NCBI GenBank assembly: GCA_963807775.1
Contig: CAWECY010000004.1
Location: 310,001 to 374,000, forward strand
From: Bog-473 sp963807775
GTDB taxonomy: Bacteria; Actinomycetota; Acidimicrobiia; Acidimicrobiales; RAAP-2
DNA: 64,000 nucleotides
Direction of reading: 5' to 3'
A program made the translations under genes and the position numbers. Shown here piece by piece: positions 16,118 through 25,398 of this stretch. The first letter of the stretch is position 1. The number at the start of each line of letters is the position of its first letter. The notes beneath the pieces were generated by a model. It was not told the origin of the DNA. It was given only the letters and a program-made list of their open reading frames with translations, and made no database searches.

Positions 16118-17029
16118 ATGGCGCAGACGGCCATCCTTCCCGACGCCCCGGCATGGTTCGCCCGCGCCGTCGCCGTGCCCCACGCCGACCGGTCGGTCGA
16201 GGTGGACGGCTGCCCGGTGCACTACCTGGCCTGGGGCGAGCCCGGGCGGCGCGGCCTGGTCTTCGTCCACGGCGGCGGTGCCCACGCCCACTGGTGGACC
16301 CACGTGGCGGCCAGGTTCGCGGGCCAGTTCCGGGTGACCGCCGTCGACCTGTCGGGTCACGGGGACAGCGGGCACCGCGACGTCTACGACCCGGCGCAGT
16401 GGGCGGACGAGGTGATGGCGGTGGCGGGCGATGCCTCCATCGACGGCCGGCCGGTGGTGATCGGCCACTCCATGGGTGGCTTCATCACCATGGTCACGGC
16501 GGCCCAGCACTCGGACCGGCTGGCCGGCGTCGTCATCTGTGACTCCCCGGTGAGAGAGGCCGACCCCGAAATCAGCGCCTACCACCTGCGCGAGGCCTTC
16601 GGGCGGCCCCGCACCTATCCCACCATCGAGGACGCAGTCGCCCATTTCCGCACCGTGCCCAGCCAGGAGCACTACCTCGACTACGTGATCGACTTCGTGG
16701 CCCGCCACTCGGTCAAGCCAGTGGACGGCGGCTGGCAATGGAAGTTCGACCGCCGCATCTTCGAGCAGTTCTCCGGCGGCATGCACGGGATCGCCGTGCC
16801 CTACCTCGACCGGATCAATTGCCGCCTGGCCCTGCTGCGCTCCGAGTACGGGCTCGTCACGCCCGAGATCGGCGCCTTCATGTACGAGAAGCTGGGCCGG
16901 GTGACCCCGGTGATCGAGATCCCCGAGGCCGGCCACCACGCCATGTTGGATCAGCCGCTCATCCTGCTGACCGCGTTACGGACGCTGCTGGCCGACTGGG
17001 ACCACTCCGAGCCCCACCACCGGCGCTAG
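16118..17029 (+). CDS. Alpha/beta hydrolase
   Basis: 303 aa, 15 bases behind the ferredoxin. The oxyanion loop FVHGGGAHAHWW, the nucleophile elbow GHSMGG (Ser), and the late His in EAGHHAMLD are in family order. The acid residue probably lies in the strand around RSEYGLVTPE. Co-transcription with the P450 and ferredoxin suggests hydrolysis of an ester or lactone in the same degradation route. Similar to epoxide hydrolase or C-C hydrolase branches; exact reaction unknown. Confidence 0.85.
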   Translation: MAQTAILPDAPAWFARAVAVPHADRSVEVDGCPVHYLAWGEPGRRGLVFVHGGGAHAHWWTHVAARFAGQFRVTAVDLSGHGDSGHRDVYDPAQWADEVMAVAGDASIDGRPVVIGHSMGGFITMVTAAQHSDRLAGVVICDSPVREADPEISAYHLREAFGRPRTYPTIEDAVAHFRTVPSQEHYLDYVIDFVARHSVKPVDGGWQWKFDRRIFEQFSGGMHGIAVPYLDRINCRLALLRSEYGLVTPEIGAFMYEKLGRVTPVIEIPEAGHHAMLDQPLILLTALRTLLADWDHSEPHHRR

Positions 17030-17065
17030 GCGCCGTCGCCCTGTCGATTGCCGCCCTAGCTATGG

Positions 17066-18590
17066 CTAGACGCCGGCCAGGACGAGCGGCGACTCCGACT
17101 CCGGGTCCGATTCCCCTGACACCGACGTCGCCGGCTTGCCGTCGCGGGTCCGCCGGATCAGGACGAAAGCCGCCGTGGCCGCCGCCGCCAGCACGATCCC
17201 GCTGAACGTGAAGGCCGTCGTGTAGCCGTGGATGGCGCCGGCGGTTAGGGCCTCGGCCGACTTCCCGTGCGTGGCCAGGTAGGAGACGGTGGCCGTCGTG
17301 GCGATGGTGTTGATCAGCGCGGCGCCCAGTGAGCCGCCGGTCTGCTGCGTCGAGTTGACCAGCGCGCTGGCCACGCCGGCGTCCTCGGGGTGCACGCCCA
17401 GGAGGGCGGTGCTGCTCATGACCACGAACGACATGCCCATGCCCAGGCTGACGATCAGCTCGGCCGGCAGCACGATCGACACGTAGGTCGAGTCCACGCC
17501 GAGCATGCTGAAGAGGAAGAGGCCGGCCGCCGCCATCGTCAACCCTCCGGTCATGACGGCCCGGGGGCCGAAGCGCGGCAGCAGGCGGCTGGCCGCCGTG
17601 GCGCCCGCGATGATGCCGAGCGAGAACGGCACGAAGGCGAAGCCGCTCTTCAGGGCCGAATAGTGCAGCGTGCCCTGGAAGTAGTACGTCAGCGACAGGA
17701 AGGTGCCCAGCATGGCCGTGCCCACGAGCAGCGAGGCCAGGAACGAACCGCCCCGGTTGCGCTCCAGCACGACGCGCAGGGGCAGGAGCGGGTGGGCGGC
17801 GCGCATCTCAATGGCCACGAAGGCGAGCAGGAGCACCGCCGCCGCCACGAACAGCATCACCGTGGTCGACGAGGTCCAGCCGTCGGTTCCCGCCTTGGTG
17901 AAGCCGTACACGAGGGCCAGCAGGCCGCCGGTGACGGTGGCCGCGCCCGGAAGGTCGTAGCCGTGGTTGGCCGGGCTGCGGCTCTCGCGCGACCACACGC
18001 AGCGCGGCGAAGGCGGCCACGACCGCGATAGGGACGTTGATGAGGAGCGTCCAGCGCCACGACGCGAACTCGGTCAGGAAGCCGCCCAGGATCAGGCCGA
18101 TGGCGGCACCCCCGCCGGCGATGCCGCCGTAGACGGCGAAGGCGCGGGCGCGTTCCTTGGGCTCGGTGAAGGCCACGGTCAGCAGGGAGAGCGCCGCGGG
18201 GGCCATGACGGCGGCGAAGGCGCCCTGTAGGGCGCGGGCACTGAAGAGCATGGCGGCGTTCTGGGCCAGCCCGCCCAGGGCCGAGGCACCGGCGAAGCCG
18301 ATCAGACTGATCACGAACATGCGCTTGCGCCCGAAGTAGTCGGCGATGCGACCGCCGAGGAGGAGCAGCCCGGCGAAGGCCAGCGTGTAGGCGGTCAGCA
18401 TCCACTGGCGATTGGCCGTCGAGATGTGCAGTGCCCGTTGGGCCGAGGGGAGGGCGATGATGACAACCGAAGCGTCCAGCACCACCATGAGCTGGGCTAC
18501 GGCGATCACGGCCAGGGCTCGGAAGCGCCTGGGGTCGCTGCCCGCCACCTCGGGAACTTCCTGTTCAGGGGCGTCAAAGGTCGTGGTCAT
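17066..18590 (-). CDS. MFS transporter, DHA2/EmrB-QacA type, one frameshift
   Basis: About 507 aa and roughly 14 membrane helices when one extra base near 17981-17991 is ignored. The N-terminal frame starts at ATG 18590 and includes QLMVVLDASVVIIALPSAQ (motif D1/C-like region of the 14-helix exporters) and GGRIADYFGRKRMF (motif A). It breaks after AALRVVARE; the second frame goes on from RESRSPANHGYD to the C-terminus. Proton-driven drug or metabolite efflux is the usual role. A TetR gene and palindrome lie directly upstream. Confidence 0.85.
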
Positions 18591-18715
18591 GAGTCGTCTC
18601 TCCCGTCTGTGGCAAGACCGATCCCCTCGGGCCACTCGGCGAGGCCAGCGCAGTCGGGCCTCGCTTTCGCATCCCGGATGCCCTAGAATCGGAGTATCGG
18701 TTCCACTTAGACTAT

Positions 18716-18733
18716 ACGGAATAGAGGTTCCGT
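18716..18733. promoter_or_regulatory. Candidate TetR operator between MFS and TetR genes
   Basis: ACGGAA-TAGAGG-TTCCGT is a perfect 6-bp inverted repeat with 6-bp spacer in the divergent promoter region. A related half, GGTTCC, occurs about 20 bases to the left. Position between an exporter and its divergent TetR gene makes it the probable binding site. Confidence 0.6.
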
Positions 18734-18759
18734 TTGTCAACCCGGAGGGAAGGATTTTC

Positions 18760-19365
18760 GTGGGCCCTGATCGGAAGGTAGCGAGAGGGTGTGACGACTC
18801 GAGCACGGCGCGCCCGCTGCGCGCGGACGCCCAGCGCAACCGGGCCCGCATCCTCGAGGCGGCCGAGGTCATCTTCGCGGCCGAGGGCATCGAGGTACCC
18901 GTCGACGTGATCGCCGAGAAGGCCGGGGTGGGCGTCGGGACGCTCTACCGCCACTTCCCCACCAAGGAGACGCTGTGCGAGGCCATCCTGCTCGAGCGTC
19001 TGATCGCCCTGACCGATGACGCCCGGGCGTTGGCCGACGCCGCCGACCCCGACACCGCGTTCTTCGGCTTCCTCGACCACATGGTCGGCGAGGGCGCGGC
19101 CAAGCGCGACTTGGTGGCGGCGGTCATCGGCGCCGGCATCGAGTTCGAGGAGAGCGCCGCCGAGGTCAAGGCCGGCCTGCGCGAGGCGATCGGTGTGCTG
19201 CTGCGCCGGGCCCAGGAGGCCGGCGCGGTGCGGTCCGACGTGACGGCGGAGACGGTGATGAACCTCGTCTTCGGGACGTGTCAGGTGGTGTTTCACACCG
19301 GCGGGCCGGCCTGTGATCTCTTGCGCGTCATCGGCGACGGCTTGCGGCCGCCCCAGTCGGGCTGA
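18760..19365 (+). CDS. TetR family transcriptional regulator
   Basis: 201 aa from GTG 18760, chosen for the GGAGGGAAGGA ribosome site at 18744-18754. The HTH is classical: NRARILEAAEVIFAAEGIE, then VDVIAEKAGVGVGTLYRHFPTKETL. The C-terminal helical ligand domain resembles the TetR_C_33/SbtR-type group (DDARALADAADPDTAFFGFL). It is divergent from the MFS exporter and most likely represses it, releasing DNA when an exported compound binds. Confidence 0.88.
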   Translation: MGPDRKVARGCDDSSTARPLRADAQRNRARILEAAEVIFAAEGIEVPVDVIAEKAGVGVGTLYRHFPTKETLCEAILLERLIALTDDARALADAADPDTAFFGFLDHMVGEGAAKRDLVAAVIGAGIEFEESAAEVKAGLREAIGVLLRRAQEAGAVRSDVTAETVMNLVFGTCQVVFHTGGPACDLLRVIGDGLRPPQSG

Positions 19366-19459
19366 GCACACGCAGTTGCCGCTCGACGGTGCACCCCGAG
19401 CGGTGCACGTGAGGCGCTGAGCAGCCCCGATGACCTGGCCGGCCCGCGAAGCGGTCGGT

Positions 19460-19465
19460 TACCGT
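19460..19465 (+). promoter_or_regulatory. TACCGT -10 box, probable leaderless promoter
   Basis: TACCGT ends five bases before the ATG at 19471 and no ribosome site is present, so transcription probably starts at the initiation codon. Confidence 0.5.
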
Positions 19466-19470
19466 GTGGC

Positions 19471-21502
19471 ATGTCGTCGGTGACGGGGGTGCCGCTGGCG
19501 CGTGCCCGTCCCCGGGGTCACAGCAGCGGCGTGACCCCGTCGTTCCGACTCCTCCTGTGTGCCGTGGCCGTGGTGGTCATCGTCGTGCTGCAGACCGTCA
19601 CCTGGTTGGTATTGCGCCGCCAGGGCTGGGTGGTCAGCGGCGACTCGCCCGGCTACGTCCTGATGGCCAAGTCATTGGCGCACTTCACGCTGAATCCCCT
19701 CCCCGCGTTGCTGTCGGACCAGCTGACGCACAGCGTCTTCTTATGGCCGCCCAACCTCCCGCCCGACATGCTCGGGCACACCTTCGCCGGCCCGCACGGC
19801 TACACCTTCGCCCAGGGACTGGGCGTGCCGCTCCTGCTGGCCCCCTTCACGCTGGTGGGCGGCGAACCCCTGGCGCTGCTCGGGTTCTTCGCCGTGGTCG
19901 CTACCGGGTTCGTGTTCATCCACCAGCGCCTGTCGGGGCTGCTCTCCCTGGACGGCCGGGGTCAGGTGCTCTTCGGCGTCGCCATGGCGGCCCCCGCCGT
20001 CTTCATGGCGTCGACGCAGGTCTACCCAGACCTCGTCGCCGGCGTGTTCCTGGCCTGCGCCCTGGTCGAGCTGGTGCGCATCGAGCGCACCGGGCGCTTC
20101 GAGCCCCTCTCGGTCGTGGTGATCACGCTCGCCCTCTCCACTGTCCCGTGGTTCCAGGTCAAGAACACCGCGCCCGCCGTCCTCATCCTCGCCGCCCTCG
20201 CCCTCTGCGCGTTCCGGGCGCGGCGGATCGTGGACCCCGTTCCTGGTCATCGCCGCCGTCTCGGTGGCGTCGTTCATCGTGCTGGTGGTCTACAACCAGT
20301 ACTACTTCGGCCACCTGCTCGGCCTGCCGCAACCGAGTCCCGCGTTCCACAGCCGCGAGATCGAGAACATCTTCGCTCTCGTCTTCGATCGTCATCAGGG
20401 CTTCCTGATCCAGGTGCCGACCACGGCGTTGGGCCTCATCGGCCTGTGGGTGTCGCGGCGCGCCAACCTCTTCGCCAACCTGTCCGTCGTGGTGTCGGTT
20501 GCGCTGATCATCGTCATCAACGGGACGCAACCCGAGGTCAACTTCATGGGAGGCACCGCGCTGGCCGGTCGCTTCGAGTGGACCGTCGTGCCCATCTTGC
20601 TGGCCTGGTCGGCCTTCTTGATCAAGGAGCTCGAGCGCTCCCGCCGCACCGTCACCGTCCTCACCGTGGTGATCGCCGTCCTGTGGGCCGTCGAGGGGGG
20701 ACTGGTGGCCTGGGGCCACCACGTCCTCGTGAACTCCTTGATCGTCCCCTTCGCGCCTTACGACCCGGCGCTGTACCCGGGCTGGTGGGGCTGGCTGAAC
20801 CAGTACCTCCCCTCCTTCCTCATGTCGGGCTGGTGGGGCGGCGTGCTGGCCGAGCTCCTGTTCTTCGGCGGCGTCGCCGTCCTGCTCCTCGCCATCGCCC
20901 GCCGCGCTCGCACCGACGACGACGGCGGCACGGCACCGGCACGGCACCCGCTCCGGTACGCGGCCGGGGTCGGCGTCGGCCTCATGGTGGTGGCGCTCGT
21001 GGTGGCTCTCGTCCGGCCGAGCCCGACGTTGCCCAACGGGGCGCTCACGGTGAGCGAGACGGTCCTCGGCGGGCCGTGGACCACCCAGGCCGCCGTCACG
21101 GCGTACCCACCGGCGCAGGTCGAGGAGCTCGGGGCCGGTACGTACACCATCGCCGTGCAGTACCAGCTGACAAGCCAGTCGAGGTCGAGTGCGCTGGCCG
21201 TGCTCCTGCACCCGCCCGAGCCGCTGATCGTGACGGGGTGGTTCAGCGCGCCCCACTTCGCCGACGCCAGTGCCATCACCGTCGCCACCGCGCTCTTCGC
21301 CCGGCCCGAGCAGCACTTGGCCCGGGTCGTGCCCCTGGCACCGACCACGCCGGCTGGCGAGCCGGCGTCACCCAGCACGCCAGTGCACGTGGTCTCGTCG
21401 TCATTCGAGAGCAGCACGACCGAGACCCTGTCCATCCAGGTCACCCTGGCGGCGCAGAGCAACCTTCACATCGTGCAGGTCCTGGTGAGGAAAATCAGTT
21501 AG
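19471..21502 (+). CDS. Polytopic membrane protein, GT-C glycosyltransferase-like, one frameshift
   Basis: About 677 aa if one extra base near 20219-20229 is ignored. The first frame has a signal-anchor helix (LLLCAVAVVVIVVLQTV), then GDSPGYVLMAKSL, the acidic loop expected in GT-C transferases, and several helices. The second frame resumes at PFLVIAAVSVASFIV and adds further helices plus a C-terminal extracytoplasmic beta-type region ending VLVRKIS. GT-C enzymes transfer sugars from polyprenyl phosphates outside the membrane. Assignment is by topology and the acidic loop only. Confidence 0.6.
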
Positions 21503-21509
21503 CCAGTCT

Positions 21510-22268
21510 TCATTTCGCCGGGGGTCGCGCCCGTTCCATCTCGCCGTAGGGGTCGATCGGACTGCGCAGCGAGAGCCCGCCGTCGCACTCGATCACCTGC
21601 CCGGTCACCCACGCCATCTCGTGGAGGCCGAGGATGATCTCGGCCACGTCATCGGCCTCGCCCAATCGGCCCAGTGCCGTGCGCTCGGCCACCGCGGCCA
21701 GCCAGGGCGAGGCGTCCAGCGCCGCTGGCGGCCCGAGCATGGGCGTGCGCGTCACGCCGGGCGCCACCGCGTTGACCCGCAAGCCGAGCGGACCCCACTC
21801 CGCTGCGGCCACCTTGACCAGCATGGACAGTGCGGCCTTCGAGGCGCAGTACACCCCCATGGTGCGGTCGACCAGGCGCGCGCTCACGCTCGAAACGGCC
21901 ACGAAGGACCCGGCCACCTGCTCGTCGCGCATCGGCCCGACCCAGGCCCGCATGCACAGCCAGGGCCCGCGGGTGTTGACCCGCAGCACGCGTTCGAAGT
22001 CCTCGGGCGAAACGTCGATGAGCAACCCGGCGTGCCCGACGCCCGCCGTCACGGTCACCCACGTCGGCACGCCCCAGCGCCGGCGCGTCTCCTCGACGGC
22101 GGCCTCGACGGCCTTCGGGTCTGCCACGTCGCAGGCCACGTCGTGGTCGCCGGCGACGTCCCAGACCACTGCGGTGGTGCCGGCCGAGCGGTGCGCAGCG
22201 GCCAGCGCCGCCCCGATGCCCGACCCGCCCCCGATCACCAGGGCGATCGGCCCGGCCTCGTCGGTCAT
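21510..22268 (-). CDS. SDR family NAD(P)-dependent oxidoreductase
   Basis: 252 aa. Rossmann motif GGGSGIGAALA, a TAGVGHAG loop in place of NNAG, catalytic Ser in VAVSSVSA and the Y-x-x-x-K pair in VYCASKAALS. The C-terminus ends WVTGQVIECDGG, the usual tail. Substrate unknown. A minus-strand TACGGT box (22302-22297) and GGGAGG site precede it; its promoter faces that of the VOC/monooxygenase operon. Confidence 0.88.
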   Translation of the reverse strand: MTDEAGPIALVIGGGSGIGAALAAAHRSAGTTAVVWDVAGDHDVACDVADPKAVEAAVEETRRRWGVPTWVTVTAGVGHAGLLIDVSPEDFERVLRVNTRGPWLCMRAWVGPMRDEQVAGSFVAVSSVSARLVDRTMGVYCASKAALSMLVKVAAAEWGPLGLRVNAVAPGVTRTPMLGPPAALDASPWLAAVAERTALGRLGEADDVAEIILGLHEMAWVTGQVIECDGGLSLRSPIDPYGEMERARPPAK

Positions 22269-22353
22269 CTGCCTCCCTTCGGTTGGTCCGGGCCAGACCG
22301 TACCCGGCGCGGGGTGACAGACTCATGACTTCATCCCCCGTACCGGAGGCCCC

Positions 22354-22815
22354 GTGGCGAAGGTGCATCACTCAGCGATCGGGACGCGTGACGTCGAGGC
22401 CAGTCTCGCCTTCTGGCGCGACGGGATCGGGCTCGAGGTCCTGATGGACCGTGCCTTCGAGGGCCCGTGGCCCGAGCTCTTCGGCGGCGCGGCGACCACG
22501 CTGCGCTCGGTGTTCCTCGGGGAGCCCGATGCACCGGACGCCGGGATCGTCGAGCTGGTCGAGCTGGCCGGCATGGCGCCGCCCTCCGCATCCGGGCCGA
22601 GCCCCGCCGCCGGGTTTTTCCTGCTGTCGCTCTACGCCGACCTCGACACCGTCCTGCCTCGGCTGGCGTCCCTCGGCGTCGGGGGCGAACCGGTGGTCAA
22701 GCCGGTGGGCCCGGTCCGGCTGGCGGTGGTGCACGATCCCAACGGCGTGCGTGTCGAGCTCATGGACGTCCTCGCCCGGCCCAACCTGGTTTCCCTGGCG
22801 GGAGGGAAAACGTGA
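22354..22815 (+). CDS. VOC superfamily (glyoxalase-like) protein
   Basis: 153 aa from GTG 22354 with GGAGG at 22345. HHSAIGTRDVEASLAFWRD opens the first beta-alpha-beta-beta-beta unit, and VVHDPNGVRVELMDV with Glu closes the second. His and Glu are in the metal-binding positions. Proteins of this type isomerise, cleave or epimerise small acids or CoA esters. Its TGA overlaps the GTG of the monooxygenase by 4 bp, so they act in one operon. Confidence 0.82.
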   Translation: MAKVHHSAIGTRDVEASLAFWRDGIGLEVLMDRAFEGPWPELFGGAATTLRSVFLGEPDAPDAGIVELVELAGMAPPSASGPSPAAGFFLLSLYADLDTVLPRLASLGVGGEPVVKPVGPVRLAVVHDPNGVRVELMDVLARPNLVSLAGGKT

Positions 22816-24281
22816 CCGAGTCGGCGCCCCGGCACTGGCAGGTGGCCGTCATCGGGGCGGGGGCGGGGGGCCTCGGGCTGGCCATCAAGCTGGCCGAGTC
22901 CGGGCGGCGTGACTTCGTCCTCTTCGAGGCGACCGACGGCGTCGGGGGCACCTGGCGGATCAACACCTACCCCGGCGCCGCCTGCGACGTGCCGTCGCAC
23001 CTGTACTCGTACTCGTTCGCCCTCAAGCCGGACTGGACCAAGACCTACGCCGAGCAGCCGGAGATCCTGCAGTACTTCGAGGACTGCGCCGACCGCTTCG
23101 GCATCCGACCTCACCTCCGCACAGGCGTGCGCATCACGTCGGCGCGCTGGGACGAGGAACGTCACCGCTGGTGCCTCACCGACGCCGCCGGCGGTGCCTA
23201 CGAGGCCGATGTACTCGTGAGCGCCATCGGGACGTTCGCCGCCCCGTCGTATCCCGAGATCGACGGGCTCGATACTTTCGCCGGCCCCTGTTTCCACTCG
23301 GCCCGCTGGGAGCACGGACACGTCCTGGCCGGCCGGCGCGTCGCCGTCATCGGGACCGGGGCCAGCGCGGCGCAGATCGTGCCCGAGCTGGCCAAGATCG
23401 CGACGCAGGTTGACGTCTACCAGCGCACCGCGCAGTGGATCCTGCCCCGGCGCGACAAGCCCTTCACCGACGAGGAGAAGCAGCGTTTCGCCACCGACCG
23501 CCAAGCCATGGATCAGCATCGCGACGAGATCTTCTGGGCCTTCGAGAACACCATCGCCTTCCGGCTGGACGACAACACGACGGACGGCCTCAAGGAGATC
23601 GCCCTCAGCCACATCGACTACCGGATCGAGGATCCCGAGCTCAAGGCCAGGCTGACGCCGGACTACCCGTTTGGCTGCAAGCGCACGCTGATCTGCAGCG
23701 ACTTCTACAAGGCGGTCGTGCGCGACAACGTCGAGCTGGTCACCGATCGCCTCGAGCGGGTGACCCCCGGCGCCGTCGTCACCGTCGACGGCCGAGAGCG
23801 GGCGGCGGACGTGCTGGTGCTGGCGACCGGGTTCAAGGCCACGGAGTACCTCGAGGGCATCGAGGTCGTCGGCCGGTGCGGTCGGCGCCTGCACGAGGAC
23901 TGGGCCCGGGCCCAGGTGGCACACGCCTACCTGGGCCTCACCGTCTCGGGTTATCCCAACTTCTTCATGCTCTACGGGCCTAACACCAACCAGGGTGGCA
24001 ACTCCATCATCGTCATCCTCGAGGCGCAGGCCACCTACGTGGTCGGTGCGCTCGATGCCATGAAGGAGCACGGCGTGCCGGCCGTAGACGTGCGGCGGGA
24101 CGTGATGGACGCGTACAACACCGACCTCACCGAGGCCCTAGAGGGAACGGTGTGGCACCACGGGTGTCAGAGCTACTTCAAGAACGCCAGCGGCAAGATC
24201 GCCACCCAGCTGCCCCAGACGTCCCTGTGGTACACCGAGCGGACGAAGCACTTCGACATGGAGGAGTACGAGCGCGCATGA
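22812..24281 (+). CDS. Flavin-containing monooxygenase, Baeyer-Villiger type
   Basis: 489 aa from GTG 22812, four-base overlap with the VOC gene and ribosome site GGAGGG at 22801. FAD motif GAGAGGLGLA near the N-terminus, the second dinucleotide motif GTGASAAQ near residue 180, and the Baeyer-Villiger fingerprint FAGPCFHSARWE between them (the final position is Glu where Pro or Asp is usual). GGTWRINTYPGAACD is also typical. It would insert oxygen next to a ketone using NADPH and O2, giving an ester or lactone. Confidence 0.9.
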   Translation: MTESAPRHWQVAVIGAGAGGLGLAIKLAESGRRDFVLFEATDGVGGTWRINTYPGAACDVPSHLYSYSFALKPDWTKTYAEQPEILQYFEDCADRFGIRPHLRTGVRITSARWDEERHRWCLTDAAGGAYEADVLVSAIGTFAAPSYPEIDGLDTFAGPCFHSARWEHGHVLAGRRVAVIGTGASAAQIVPELAKIATQVDVYQRTAQWILPRRDKPFTDEEKQRFATDRQAMDQHRDEIFWAFENTIAFRLDDNTTDGLKEIALSHIDYRIEDPELKARLTPDYPFGCKRTLICSDFYKAVVRDNVELVTDRLERVTPGAVVTVDGRERAADVLVLATGFKATEYLEGIEVVGRCGRRLHEDWARAQVAHAYLGLTVSGYPNFFMLYGPNTNQGGNSIIVILEAQATYVVGALDAMKEHGVPAVDVRRDVMDAYNTDLTEALEGTVWHHGCQSYFKNASGKIATQLPQTSLWYTERTKHFDMEEYERA

Positions 24282-25249
24282 AGGCTGCCGTCTACTACGA
24301 GACCGGTTCCCCCGACGTCTTCCGCTACGAGGACGTCCCCGACCCGGTGGCCGGACCGGGCGACATCCTGATCGACGTGGCGGCCGTCAGCATCGAGGGC
24401 GGCGACACCCTCAGCCGGCTCGGCGGCGATCTGGGCCGCGTGCCCCACATCGTCGGCTACCAGTGCGCTGGCACCGTGGCCGAAGTCGGCGGGGACGTGC
24501 AGGGCTTCTCGGTGGGGGACCGCGCCGTCACCGTCGGGATCGACGGCTCGCATGCCGAGCGCCGGGCCGTGCCCGCCGGGTTCGCCTGGAAGATCCCCGA
24601 GGACGTCACAACGGACGACGCCGCCTGTGTCCCCGTTCCCTTCGGGACGGCCGACGACTGCCTCTTCGAGTTCGGGCACCTGCGGGCGGGCGAGACGGCG
24701 CTCGTCCATGCGGGAGCGGGTGGGGTGGGCATTGCCGCCATCCAGATGGCCAAGCGGGCCGGCGCTCGCGTGTTCGCCACGGCCTCGAGTGATGACCGCC
24801 TGGAGCGGCTGCGCGACCTGGGCCTCGACGAGGGTATCAACTACCGCACCCATGACTTCGTGGCCGAGGCGCGGCGACTGACCGACGGCCGTGGCGTCGA
24901 CGTCATCGTGGACTCGGTGGGCGGCGTGACGCTCCAGGGCAGCATCCATGCGCTGGCCTACCGGGGGCGCTGCGTCACCGTGGGCGACGCCGGGCGGGCG
25001 CCGGCCGAGCAGCTCGACATCTCAAACATGCGGCCCAACAACCAGACGCTGTCGGGCTACTTCCTCGGGGCTGAGCTGCTGCTCGACCACCAGCGCGTGC
25101 ACCCCATGATCGCCGGCCACCTCGACGCCATCGCTCGCGGCGAGCTCCAGGTCGTCATCGACCGTGCCTACCCGCTCTCTGACGCCGCCGGTGCTCACGC
25201 CTACATCGAGTCACGCCAGGCGTTCGGCCGCGTGCTGTTGGTGCCCTGA
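24278..25249 (+). CDS. MDR family NADPH:quinone reductase-like oxidoreductase
   Basis: 323 aa. ATG 24278 overlaps the monooxygenase stop by 4 bp. The GroES-like N-terminal domain (MKAAVYYETG, VGYQCAGTVAEVG) lacks the zinc cysteines of alcohol dehydrogenases, and the cofactor domain shows HAGAGGVGIAAIQMA. That combination is the zeta-crystallin/quinone oxidoreductase branch. Third gene of the VOC-monooxygenase operon, so it probably reduces or oxidises an intermediate of the same ketone route. Confidence 0.88.
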   Translation: MKAAVYYETGSPDVFRYEDVPDPVAGPGDILIDVAAVSIEGGDTLSRLGGDLGRVPHIVGYQCAGTVAEVGGDVQGFSVGDRAVTVGIDGSHAERRAVPAGFAWKIPEDVTTDDAACVPVPFGTADDCLFEFGHLRAGETALVHAGAGGVGIAAIQMAKRAGARVFATASSDDRLERLRDLGLDEGINYRTHDFVAEARRLTDGRGVDVIVDSVGGVTLQGSIHALAYRGRCVTVGDAGRAPAEQLDISNMRPNNQTLSGYFLGAELLLDHQRVHPMIAGHLDAIARGELQVVIDRAYPLSDAAGAHAYIESRQAFGRVLLVP

Positions 25250-25255
25250 AGAGCC

Positions 25256-25271
25256 TAAACGTCTACGTTTA
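25256..25271. promoter_or_regulatory. Perfect 16-bp palindrome in a convergent gap
   Basis: TAAACGT-CT-ACGTTTA lies seven bases after the MDR gene stop, in a 149-bp gap between converging genes. A second weaker pair, TAACC and GGTTA, follows within 20 bases. It is AT-rich and lacks a T tract, so it looks more like an operator than a terminator, although no promoter is expected here. Confidence 0.4.
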
Positions 25272-25398
25272 ACCTCAACGAACAGGGTTAGCGTTTTCCA
25301 GAACAAGGCCGCGCCCCCAACGCGCCCCGGCCCCGCCGCCGTTTGCGGACAAGGCCACCGCCCCTCCGCATTGTGCCAAACAACGACGCCGCTGCAGC

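Noticed and set aside
20264..21502. Stand-alone membrane protein starting at GTG 20264
   Set aside because: Its helices continue the protein begun at 19471; a one-base frameshift explains the break better than a separate start without ribosome site.
25267..25290. SigF-like promoter GTTT-N14-GGGTTA
   Set aside because: Spacer is one base short, -10 is imperfect and no gene follows on that strand; may be part of the palindrome region only.
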